Shown one piece after another: positions 17,993 through 24,952 of a stretch of 64,000 nt of DNA (position 1 is the stretch's first letter; each line of letters starts with the position of its first letter). Source of the stretch: an uncultured Elusimicrobia bacterium (GTDB lineage Bacteria; Elusimicrobiota; Elusimicrobia; UBA1565; UBA9628); contig CAIKVT010000081.1 in the NCBI GenBank assembly GCA_903830945.1, positions 1-64,000 of the forward strand, read 5' to 3'. Below the pieces are notes generated by a model, which did not search any database, had not been told where the DNA came from, and worked only from the letters and a program-made list of their open reading frames with translations. A program made the translations under genes and the position numbers.

Positions 17993-18549
17993 TTCCCCCC
18001 CCAGCGGCGGACCAGCTTGTGCTCCACGCCGAGCAGGTCCAGGATCTTGCCGACGAAGAAATCGGTCATGTCGGCGACGCTCCGCGGCTTGTGATAGTAG
18101 GCGGCGCAGGGCGGCATGACGATCGCGCCGCCGCGGCGCAGGGCCACCATGTTCGAGAGCGCGGCCAGAGAGAGCGGCGTCTCCCGGGGGACCACGATGA
18201 GCTTGCCGCCGGTGCGCAGCACGCCGTCCGCGGCCCGGATGAGCAGGTTGTTGGCGTAGCCCGCGGCCAGCGCGGAGAGGGACTTTACGGAGCAAGGGGC
18301 CACGACCATGGCCTCGACCAAAAACGAGGTGCTGTTCAATGGAGAGGCTGCGTCGTCCTGCCCATGCACCGTCAGCCCTTTCGGGAAGCGGAAATCCTCC
18401 TTTACCTCGTGCCTGATGACCTGCCAGGCCGCGTCCGTCACGATGACATGCACCTCGCGGCCGGCGGCTAGGAGCTCCTCTGCGGTGCGGATGCCGATGA
18501 TGACGCCGGAGGCGCCGGAGATGCCCACGACGATCGGTCTAGCCTTCAT
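17989..18549 (-). CDS. ubiX: Flavin prenyltransferase UbiX
   Basis: Attaches a dimethylallyl group to FMN, making the prenyl-FMN cofactor of UbiD enzymes. 186 residues from ATG 18549. That start has GGAGG nine bases upstream; a GTG at 18555 would be too close to it. Motifs are VGISGASGVIIGIR, VVAPCSVKSLSALAAGYANNLL, ADGVL and VVPRETPLS, all diagnostic for UbiX. It overlaps mevalonate kinase by 11 bases and the decarboxylase gene by four. It needs a dimethylallyl phosphate donor, which the same pathway supplies. Confidence 0.95.
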   Translation of the reverse strand: MKARPIVVGISGASGVIIGIRTAEELLAAGREVHVIVTDAAWQVIRHEVKEDFRFPKGLTVHGQDDAASPLNSTSFLVEAMVVAPCSVKSLSALAAGYANNLLIRAADGVLRTGGKLIVVPRETPLSLAALSNMVALRRGGAIVMPPCAAYYHKPRSVADMTDFFVGKILDLLGVEHKLVRRWGGK

Positions 18550-19498
18550 GGTCACCGACCTCCGTCAGGAATGTTGCGGCCGCGCCCGCCGCCTTGAGCG
18601 CGCGTTGAGTGCGCTTGGCGCAGAGCGGGTCGTCGGTCAGGGCCGCCATGCACCCGCCCCGGCCCGCGCCGCTGAGCTTGGCGCCCAGGGCGCCGGCATT
18701 CCGGGCCGCGGCGACCAGGGAGTCCAGTTCCGGCGAGGAGACGTCGAGGCTTTCGAGCAGTTCCTGGTTGCGGTCCATGATCCGGCCGAGCTCGCTCCAG
18801 CGACCGGCCTGGAACGCTTTTGCGCCCGGCCCGGAGAGCCGGCCGATGTCCCGGAAGATGGTGTCGTAGCGGACCGGGTCCAGGCCGCGGGCCCGGGCCA
18901 CTTCGGCCACGATCTCCGAGGTGCGATGCCTTCGGCCCGTATGCCCGACGATCAGGAAGCACCGGGACTGGGGCGTGGCAAGGAACTGGGCCGGGGCGCC
19001 TTTGCGGAAGAGGATGGGCCGGCCCAGCGCGATGACCGTGTTGTCGATGCCGCTGGGCGTGCCGTGGTGGAGCTTCTCTATCTCGTAGACCAGTTCGGAG
19101 AGGACTTGGGGGGTGTGGGGGACGCGGAAATAGCGGAAGATCGCCTTGAAGGCGGCGGCCGCCACCGCGGCCCCGCTGCCCAGGCCGCAGCCGGACGGAA
19201 TCTGCGAGCGGACCGCGAGCTTCCAGCCCTGCGCGGGCACGGCCGTAAAACGTTTGGCCGCGGCCCGGATGATCCGGGCGAATGGCTCGGCCTCAGGCGG
19301 GGGCGGCGTCGCGCCATCCCAGCGCAGGTTGTAATCCTTCAATTCGACCGCTACGGACCGGCCGTGTTGGGCCTGGGAGACGGTGGCTCTAGCTTTAGGC
19401 TGCTTCAGGGGCACGGCCAAGGCGGCCTCGCCGTAGACCACGGCGTGCTCTCCCAGGAGGATGAGCTTCGAGGCGGCGTCCGCGGATTTGCAGCGCAA
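18539..19498 (-). CDS. mvk: Mevalonate kinase
   Basis: GHMP kinase that phosphorylates mevalonate to mevalonate 5-phosphate. 319 residues with the three GHMP motifs: LLGEHAVVYG (14-23), QIPSGCGLGSGAAVA (99-113), and KLSGAGRGGC near 283-292. EKLHHGTPSGIDNTV (141-155) holds the catalytic acid and is typical of mevalonate kinase, not homoserine or phosphomevalonate kinase. It starts three bases after the HMG-CoA reductase stop. No phosphomevalonate kinase or diphosphomevalonate decarboxylase lies in the cluster, in keeping with the modified pathway. Confidence 0.95.
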   Translation of the reverse strand: MRCKSADAASKLILLGEHAVVYGEAALAVPLKQPKARATVSQAQHGRSVAVELKDYNLRWDGATPPPPEAEPFARIIRAAAKRFTAVPAQGWKLAVRSQIPSGCGLGSGAAVAAAAFKAIFRYFRVPHTPQVLSELVYEIEKLHHGTPSGIDNTVIALGRPILFRKGAPAQFLATPQSRCFLIVGHTGRRHRTSEIVAEVARARGLDPVRYDTIFRDIGRLSGPGAKAFQAGRWSELGRIMDRNQELLESLDVSSPELDSLVAAARNAGALGAKLSGAGRGGCMAALTDDPLCAKRTQRALKAAGAAATFLTEVGDHEG

Positions 19499-19501
19499 AG
19501 T

Positions 19502-20860
19502 CTATTGGCCGTTCTCGGGAGCATCCTGCTTGTGGGCGATCATCTTCTTGAGGATCTCCCGCGCCCGGTCGAAGCGGATGCGGCCTTCCTGGATCATCTG
19601 GTTGGCGATCGTGATGGCCATATCCCCGATGGCGCCGGCGGAATAGGCGACGTTGCGGGCATGGAGGGTCATGTGCCCCTCCTGTATCCCCTCGGTCACC
19701 AGGGCCCGCAGGGCGGCCATGTTTTGCACCAGCCCCACCGTGGCCACGACCTCGGCCAACTCGCGGCGCGACGGCATGCCCATCAGCCGCAGCAGGAGAC
19801 CGACCCCTGGATGCAGCTTGGAGACTCCTCCCACCACGCCCACGGCCATGGGAAGTTCGATCTCCCCGATGAGCTTGTCGCCTTCGATGCGGTACTTGGA
19901 AAGCGACCGGTAGCGGCCGGTTTTTGCCGCATAGGCGTGCGCACCGGCTTCCACGGCCCGCCAATCGTTGCCGGTGGCGATGAGGACCGCGTCGATGCCG
20001 TTCATGATGCCCTTGTTGTGGGTCGCCGCCCGGTAGGGGTCGGCGTCCGCGAAATGATACGCCTTCACCATACGGTCGGCCACCGTATGGCCGTCGAAGG
20101 TCGTGCTTTTGAGGCAGGCGCAGTTGAGCTCAACGCGCGCCTTGACCAAGGACTTGTCGCAGAGGTTCGAGATGATCTGGCAGATCACCTCGGCCTTGGC
20201 GATCTCGCCCAGCACGGGCCCGAGGGTCTCGACCATGGTGTTGACCGCGTTGGCCCCCATGGCATCGACGACGTCCACGGCCAGATGCACGATGAGCATG
20301 GGGCCACTTTCGGTCTCGATGCGCCGCGTGTAGAGGTCTCGGGCGCCGCCGCCGAGATTGACCAAGGTGCGGTCTTGCTTGTTGGCCAGCAGGAGGAGCC
20401 GTTCCTTGGCTTCCGCGATATCCTTGACGGCTTGGTCACAGTCGTGCGGATGGACCAGCTGGATCTGGCCTTCCATGACGGCATGGGAGGCGTTGGCGGT
20501 CAGGTTCCCATTCTCGCGGATGAGCTTGGCCAGGTTGCTGCAGGCCGCCACGATGGATGTCTCCTCTACGGCCATGGGGATGACGTAGTCCTTGTCGTTG
20601 ATCCGGAAATTGACCGCTACGCCCAAGGGCAGACCGAAGACGCCGATGACGTTCTCGACCATGACGTCGGCCTGCTCGGCGGTCAGAGTCTCGTTCTTGA
20701 GTATCCACTTTTCCTTGGTGGTCAGGGGGTACCAGTCCGCGAGCTTGTCCAGGCGCTCCCAGACGTCGAGGTTATAAAAGCCGGGGAAGCGCGAGGTGCG
20801 CTGCATCTTCTTGTCGGCGGGCGGCTCTATTTTTGTTTTCGGCTTCTGTTGTTGATCCAT
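19502..20860 (-). CDS. mvaA: HMG-CoA reductase, class II
   Basis: Reduces HMG-CoA to mevalonate. 452 residues without membrane anchor. Class II features are RFPGFYNLDVWERL, ENVIGVFGLPLGVAVNF, VEETSIVAA with the catalytic Glu at 99-100, DAMGANAVNTMVE, HNKGIMNGIDAVLIATGND with Lys283 and Asp299, and LHARNVA with His400. All four catalytic residues are present. The ATG at 20860 overlaps the isomerase gene by 34 bases. A second ATG at 20806 would avoid the overlap and also fits family N-termini. Class II enzymes can be degradative or biosynthetic; the operon indicates biosynthesis. Confidence 0.95.
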   Translation of the reverse strand: MDQQQKPKTKIEPPADKKMQRTSRFPGFYNLDVWERLDKLADWYPLTTKEKWILKNETLTAEQADVMVENVIGVFGLPLGVAVNFRINDKDYVIPMAVEETSIVAACSNLAKLIRENGNLTANASHAVMEGQIQLVHPHDCDQAVKDIAEAKERLLLLANKQDRTLVNLGGGARDLYTRRIETESGPMLIVHLAVDVVDAMGANAVNTMVETLGPVLGEIAKAEVICQIISNLCDKSLVKARVELNCACLKSTTFDGHTVADRMVKAYHFADADPYRAATHNKGIMNGIDAVLIATGNDWRAVEAGAHAYAAKTGRYRSLSKYRIEGDKLIGEIELPMAVGVVGGVSKLHPGVGLLLRLMGMPSRRELAEVVATVGLVQNMAALRALVTEGIQEGHMTLHARNVAYSAGAIGDMAITIANQMIQEGRIRFDRAREILKKMIAHKQDAPENGQ

Positions 20861-21876
20861 TCTCTTAGTTGTCCTGTGATCACGGGCTGGTGCCTCTTGA
20901 GGGCCGGGATGTCCTGGACCCCGACCAAGAGCATGACGGCCTTGAGCTCCGCGATCACGTCTTGCAGGCAGGTCAGCGCCCCATCGTAGCCGCCGCGCAT
21001 GTAGGCGCGCAGCACCGGCAGCGCCAGGCCCGCCACGTCAGCGCCGAGGACGAGGCATTTGGCCGCGTCGAGGCCGTTGCGGATGCCGCCGGAGCCTACG
21101 AGCGTAAAGCCCAGCGGGGAGGTCTCCCAGAGAGAGGCGGCCGTGGGGATGCCCCAGTCGTCGAGCCATTCTCGGCGCGCCGGGTCGGCGCCCTTCCTCA
21201 GATTCTCCACCCGCGGCCAGGAGGTCCCGCCCGCGCCCGCCACGTCCAGGGTCCGCACTCCAGCGGTCTTGAGTCCTTGCGCCACCTCTCGGGAGATGCC
21301 GCAGCCGGTCTCCTTGACCATGACCTTGCCGGGCATGCGGCGGGTCAGGCTCTTGAGAGTCTTGAAACCGTCTTGGAAACGCTTGTCGCCTTCGGTCTGG
21401 TTTAATTCCTGGGCGGGGTTGAGGTGCACGGCCAGGCCATCGGCGTCGATGCTTGTGACCAGACGGGCGACGTCAGCCGGGTCTGCGGCGGCGGCCTGCT
21501 GGAGGGCGATGTTGCCCAGGATGGGGATGTCCGGCGCATAGCGGCGGACCGCATAGGAGCCGATCATGCCGGGGTCTTGCAGCATGGGGCGCTGGCTGCC
21601 CAGGCCAAAGGCGATGCCCAGTTTCTGGGCGACTTTGGCCAGGTCTCGGTTGAGCCCCTCGGCCGCCTTGACTCCGCCTGAGATGGCGGTGATCATGAGT
21701 GGGGCGCGCAGAGGCTTGCCCATGAAGCGGGTCTCGGTGCTTATCTCATCGAAAGACACTTCAGCGACGGCAGCATGCACCAGCTGGACGTGCTCCAGCC
21801 AGGTGCTTTGGCGCTGGAACTCCACATCCATCTCAGCGCATATCCGGAGGTGGTCCGTCTTGCGGCCCTGGCTCAT
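20827..21876 (-). CDS. fni: Isopentenyl-diphosphate delta-isomerase, type 2 (FMN)
   Basis: Interconverts IPP and DMAPP with reduced FMN. 349-residue TIM-barrel protein with RKTDHLRICAEMDVEF at the N-terminus, PLMITAISGG, GLGSQRPML, LAVHLNPAQE, VKETGCGISREVA, DVAGAGGTSWPRVE and GSGGIRNGLDAAKCLVLGAD. These are the FMN- and substrate-binding motifs of type 2 IDI, which is common in archaea and mevalonate-using bacteria. It is the first gene of the eight-gene mevalonate operon. A possible promoter lies just upstream. Confidence 0.96.
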   Translation of the reverse strand: MSQGRKTDHLRICAEMDVEFQRQSTWLEHVQLVHAAVAEVSFDEISTETRFMGKPLRAPLMITAISGGVKAAEGLNRDLAKVAQKLGIAFGLGSQRPMLQDPGMIGSYAVRRYAPDIPILGNIALQQAAAADPADVARLVTSIDADGLAVHLNPAQELNQTEGDKRFQDGFKTLKSLTRRMPGKVMVKETGCGISREVAQGLKTAGVRTLDVAGAGGTSWPRVENLRKGADPARREWLDDWGIPTAASLWETSPLGFTLVGSGGIRNGLDAAKCLVLGADVAGLALPVLRAYMRGGYDGALTCLQDVIAELKAVMLLVGVQDIPALKRHQPVITGQLREWINNRSRKQK

Positions 21877-21885
21877 GAGTACCCT

Positions 21886-21914
21886 ATTTTCCCATTTTTC
21901 CGACCTGGCGTCAA
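21886..21914 (-). promoter_or_regulatory. Candidate promoter of the mevalonate operon, TTGACG-17-GAAAAT
   Basis: On the minus strand TTGACG (21914-21909) is followed after 17 bases by GAAAAT (21891-21886), two changes from the -10 consensus. Transcription would begin near 21879, almost at the fni ATG (21876). The AGGG before the ATG would then be mostly outside the mRNA. The weak -10 makes this tentative. Confidence 0.45.
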
Positions 21915-22094
21915 AGCGCAGTCTGGGGCCGGATGGGTTTTGCTCGTTCGAATGGGCGCGGAGAGCTCAGGCAAGCTGAAGATCGAAGGAACCATGAGCG
22001 GCCGGTTCTGGTACGTGAAGTAGTCCGCCTGGTTGAGTCAGCGCTCGCGGCATCATCGAGTCGATAGTCCCCGCCCCGGGCCTCGCGCCTCTTT

Positions 22095-22103
22095 TGGTAC
22101 AAT
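22095..22103 (+). promoter_or_regulatory. Extended -10 promoter of dxr (TGG TACAAT)
   Basis: TG at 22095-22096, one base, then TACAAT (22098-22103) makes an extended -10. No good -35 is seen at the usual distance. Transcription would begin near 22110, leaving a leader of about nine bases before the ATG at 22119. This gives dxr its own promoter, separate from rpsB-cdsA. Confidence 0.45.
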
Positions 22104-22118
22104 GTCGCGGGTATTTTG

Positions 22119-23270
22119 ATGAAACGCATCGCCATCCTCGGTTCCACCGGTTCGGTCGGGCGCAACGCCCTGCGTGTTGTGGACGCCATGCCCGGGCGCT
22201 TCCGTGTCGTCGGCCTGGCCGCGCATTCCAACGGCGGGCTTCTCTCGCGGCAAGTCTTGCGCTACAAGCCGGCCATGCTCTCACTTTTCGAGACTGCCGC
22301 TTCTGAAGCCCTCAAAAGCCGGCCTTATGGCTGTCGGCGCCTGGGCTCAGGCGTCGAGGGGTTAGTCGAGATGGCCGGGCATCCGGACGTGGACCTGGTC
22401 CTGATTGGTCTGGTTGGAGGCGTTGGCTTCGCCCCCCTCCTGGCGGCGCTGCGCGCGGGAAAGACCGTGGCTCTGGCCAGCAAGGAGCCTATGGTCATGG
22501 CCGGAGCCCAGTTCATGCGCGAGGCCAAGCGCTGGGGCGCGCGCATCATCCCAGTGGATTCCGAGCCGTCGGCCATCTTTCAATGTATCCAGGGCAACCC
22601 TGCGACCGCCATCCGCCGCGTCCTGCTCACCGCTTCGGGCGGCGCTTTCTATCGGCGTCGGGGCTCGCTTGACCGGGTTCGGGTCGCCGAGGCCTTGCGC
22701 CATCCGACCTGGAAGATGGGCCGCAAGATCACGATAGACTCGGCGACGTTGATGAACAAGGGCTTTGAGGCCATCGAGATCATGCATCTCTTCGGGCTTG
22801 GGCATGAGGCCATCGAGATCGTGATTCACCCCCAGTCCATCGTGCATTCGGCCGTGGAGTTCTCTGACGGTGCGGTTCTGGCTCAGATGGCGCCCCCGGA
22901 CATGCGCCTGCCCATCCAGCACGCTCTCGCCTACCCCGAACGCGCCGCCGCGATCGTCAAGAGGCTCGATTTGGCCGCGGTCGGCGCGCTAAACTTTTCA
23001 CGGCCTGATTTCCGGCGCTTCCCCTGCCTGGCGTTGGCCCGCGAGGCCGCGGCGACCGGCGGCGGGATGCCGGCGGTCCTCAACGCCGCCGATGAGGTTG
23101 CAGTGGACGCCTTCACGGCTGGACGCATCCGTTTCACGCAGTTGGCGCGGGTCGTGGAAAAGGTTATGCGAGCTTTTCGCGGTGGCCGCGGGCTGCCCAG
23201 TTTTTCCGAGGTCGTGGAGATCGATCAGTGGGCCCGGCGTCAGGCCCAGGAGGCTTGCACCCGGCTATGA
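22119..23270 (+). CDS. dxr: 1-deoxy-D-xylulose 5-phosphate reductoisomerase, divergent
   Basis: Family enzyme of the MEP isoprenoid pathway (DXP to MEP with NADPH). 383 residues from ATG 22119. ILGSTGSVGRNAL binds NADPH. The metal and substrate residues Asp147, Ser148 and Glu149 (VDSEPSAIFQ), HPTWKMGRKITIDSATLMNKGFE (His195, Glu217) and IHPQSIVHS (His237) are present. Two normally conserved spots differ: DSEP where DSEH is usual, and ASKEPMV where ANKESLV is usual. The first replaces the histidine numbered 153 in E. coli, which is important for activity there. It overlaps rseP by four bases. Function with reduced or changed activity is possible. Confidence 0.92.
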   Translation: MKRIAILGSTGSVGRNALRVVDAMPGRFRVVGLAAHSNGGLLSRQVLRYKPAMLSLFETAASEALKSRPYGCRRLGSGVEGLVEMAGHPDVDLVLIGLVGGVGFAPLLAALRAGKTVALASKEPMVMAGAQFMREAKRWGARIIPVDSEPSAIFQCIQGNPATAIRRVLLTASGGAFYRRRGSLDRVRVAEALRHPTWKMGRKITIDSATLMNKGFEAIEIMHLFGLGHEAIEIVIHPQSIVHSAVEFSDGAVLAQMAPPDMRLPIQHALAYPERAAAIVKRLDLAAVGALNFSRPDFRRFPCLALAREAAATGGGMPAVLNAADEVAVDAFTAGRIRFTQLARVVEKVMRAFRGGRGLPSFSEVVEIDQWARRQAQEACTRL

Positions 23271-24364
23271 ACACCCATAATGTCATGAGTTGGCTTCAGT
23301 CCGCGGCAGCAGTGTTGCTCACCTTCGGTTTAGTCATCTTCCTGCACGAGCTTGGGCACTTCCTCATGTGCCGTCGGCTTGGTATCCGCGTTGAGAAATT
23401 CGCTTTCGGCATGGGTCCCGAGCTCTTCGGCGTGACTCAAGGAGAGACGCGCTATTCGCTCTGCGCCTTTCCCGTGGGCGGTTTCGTTAAGCCTGCCGGA
23501 GAGGAGATAGAGACCTGTACGGGCAAGCCTGATGAATATTACGGCCAGGCTTGGTATCGGCGTCTGGCCATCGTCTACGCCGGGCCGGTCATGAACTACA
23601 TCCTGGCTTTTTTCCTCTTTGCCGGCGTCATCTATCTTAAGGGCCTGCCCGAGTATGGCGATAAGCCCGTCATCGGCAATCTAATGACGGGCTACCCCGC
23701 GGACAGGGCTGGCATCAGGATCGGTGATGAGATACTGGCTTTCAACGACCAGCCCATCACCACCTGGAAGCAGCTCTCGGATGGGATTCATGCCCTGCCC
23801 AAGCAAGAGGTGGCGATCCGCTATCGACGCGACGGCAAGGAATTCCAAGCTCAATTGACCACCAAGGTGGACGGCGCCACGGGTTTCGGCGTCATCGGCA
23901 TCATGCCTGAGTCCGTTTACAAGCCGGTCGGCCCGCTGACTGCCGCCTGGGAGGGAGCAGCTCAGTGCTACAATTTCACAGCTGTCACGGCCAAGACCAT
24001 CGCCTCCAAGATCTACCATCGTCAGCGTCCGGATCTGGCGGGCCCTGTGGGCATCGCCCAGATGGTCAGCCGCGCCGCGCATTCCGGCTGGGAGGACTTG
24101 GTCTTCCTTATTGGATTCATCTCCGTGGCTATTGGGTTCTTCAACCTCCTGCCGGTGCCTCTCCTTGATGGGGGCCATGCCTTTCTTTATTTGTGGGAAG
24201 GGCTTTCTCGCCGCAGGCTCACCCAAGAACTCATGACCCGGGCCAACAGCGTGGGCTTCATCCTGCTCGCCTTGCTCATCGTCTTCGCCACTTACAGCGA
24301 CGTCCTGCGCTTGCGTGATGAGCGTGCCTCTCGTCGGGCGCAGTCCGTGGAGGCCGCCCCCTAA
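23267..24364 (+). CDS. rseP: Site-2 protease, RseP family (M50)
   Basis: Inner-membrane zinc metalloprotease that cleaves membrane substrates such as anti-sigma factors. 365 residues from ATG 23267, whose ATGA overlaps the dxr stop. HELGH (27-31) holds the zinc ligands and catalytic Glu. One PDZ-like domain lies in the middle (GYPADRAGIRIGDEILAFND, about 137-160). NLLPVPLLDGGH near the C-terminus supplies the third metal ligand. At 365 residues it has one PDZ domain, unlike the two in E. coli RseP. The dxr-rseP pairing is typical. Confidence 0.95.
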   Translation: MNTHNVMSWLQSAAAVLLTFGLVIFLHELGHFLMCRRLGIRVEKFAFGMGPELFGVTQGETRYSLCAFPVGGFVKPAGEEIETCTGKPDEYYGQAWYRRLAIVYAGPVMNYILAFFLFAGVIYLKGLPEYGDKPVIGNLMTGYPADRAGIRIGDEILAFNDQPITTWKQLSDGIHALPKQEVAIRYRRDGKEFQAQLTTKVDGATGFGVIGIMPESVYKPVGPLTAAWEGAAQCYNFTAVTAKTIASKIYHRQRPDLAGPVGIAQMVSRAAHSGWEDLVFLIGFISVAIGFFNLLPVPLLDGGHAFLYLWEGLSRRRLTQELMTRANSVGFILLALLIVFATYSDVLRLRDERASRRAQSVEAAP

Positions 24365-24394
24365 GGAGCAACTTTGAGGGGGGCGGAGGGATGG

Positions 24395-24424
24395 TTGACA
24401 GGCTCCGGAATGGCTTGATATAAT
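24395..24424 (+). promoter_or_regulatory. Consensus promoter TTGACA-18-TATAAT ahead of rimP-nusA-infB
   Basis: Both hexamers are perfect: TTGACA at 24395-24400 and TATAAT at 24419-24424, 18 bases apart. Transcription would begin near 24429-24431. An intrinsic terminator follows only about 15 bases later, so the output of this promoter must depend on readthrough. Confidence 0.8.
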
Positions 24425-24428
24425 ATCC

Positions 24429-24479
24429 ATGAAGCCTTACACGCGAAAGTGGCTGCAGTCAAGCCACTTTTTTTATTGA
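24429..24479 (+). CDS. Possible 16-residue leader peptide before the attenuator
   Basis: An ATG at 24429, at the predicted transcription start, opens a 16-codon frame (MKPYTRKWLQSSHFFY) that ends with TGA at 24477, just past the terminator T-run. The codons span both arms of the hairpin, so a ribosome translating it would stop the terminator from folding. There is no Shine-Dalgarno, so translation would have to be leaderless. This is a hypothesis drawn from the layout; no homolog is known to me. Confidence 0.3.
   Translation: MKPYTRKWLQSSHFFY
24446..24474 (+). terminator. Intrinsic terminator / attenuator upstream of rimP
   Basis: AAAGTGGCT (24446-24454) pairs perfectly with AGCCACTTT (24462-24470) around a seven-base loop and runs into further T residues to 24474. 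It is the clearest Rho-independent terminator in the window. It lies between the consensus promoter and the rimP start, so it can attenuate the rimP-nusA-infB operon. Confidence 0.85.
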
Positions 24480-24490
24480 CCGGAGGACAC

Positions 24491-24946
24491 TTGGACGCAG
24501 CGCGGATTGAAAACGTGGTGGAGCCTCTTTTGGCGCAGGAGGCCGCCGAACTCGTGGACATCGAATGGCTCCATGAGAACGGCCGTCAGGTCCTACGCTT
24601 CTACCTGGACAAGAAGGGAGGCATCACCCTTGACGACTGCGAGCATCTTTCCAGCCGCATCGGCGCCCTCCTTGACGAGGCCGACTTTATTTCGGGTGCG
24701 TATGTCCTGGAGGTCTCCTCTCCCGGCCTGGACCGGGTGCTCAAGAAGGAGAAGGACTTCGTGCGGTTCGCGGGCAAGACGGTGCAGGTCCGGCTCAAGG
24801 CTCCGCAGGAGGGCCGGCGTAATTTCAAGGGAGTCTTGCGGGGATTCGTGGACGGCAAGGTCGTAGTCGAGTGCGAAGGGGCGCTGTTGGAATTTCCCCT
24901 GGGGCGCATCGATGAGACCCGGTTGGATGACCGGGCGGAGGTGTAG
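24491..24946 (+). CDS. rimP: Ribosome maturation factor RimP
   Basis: Assists 30S subunit assembly. A TTG start at 24491 with GGAGG four bases upstream gives 151 residues (DAARIENVVEPLLAQEAAELVDIEW). A longer frame from GTG 24449 is rejected because it would translate through the terminator stem. Conserved parts are CEHLSSRIGALLDE, YVLEVSSPGLDRVLKKEKDFVRFAGKTVQV and the small SH3-like C-terminal domain. It is the first gene of rimP-nusA-infB-rbfA-truB-ribF-rimO. Confidence 0.93.
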   Translation: MDAARIENVVEPLLAQEAAELVDIEWLHENGRQVLRFYLDKKGGITLDDCEHLSSRIGALLDEADFISGAYVLEVSSPGLDRVLKKEKDFVRFAGKTVQVRLKAPQEGRRNFKGVLRGFVDGKVVVECEGALLEFPLGRIDETRLDDRAEV

Positions 24947-24952
24947 TACGCC

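Noticed and set aside
16736-18295. 519-residue version of the UbiD-type protein
   Set aside because: The first 101 residues are the Arg-rich shadow of ubiX; the ATG at 17992 overlaps the ubiX stop and gives a normal UbiD length.
24449-24490. GTG 24449 as the start of rimP
   Set aside because: It would translate through the intrinsic terminator hairpin; TTG 24491 has GGAGG just upstream and matches family N-termini.
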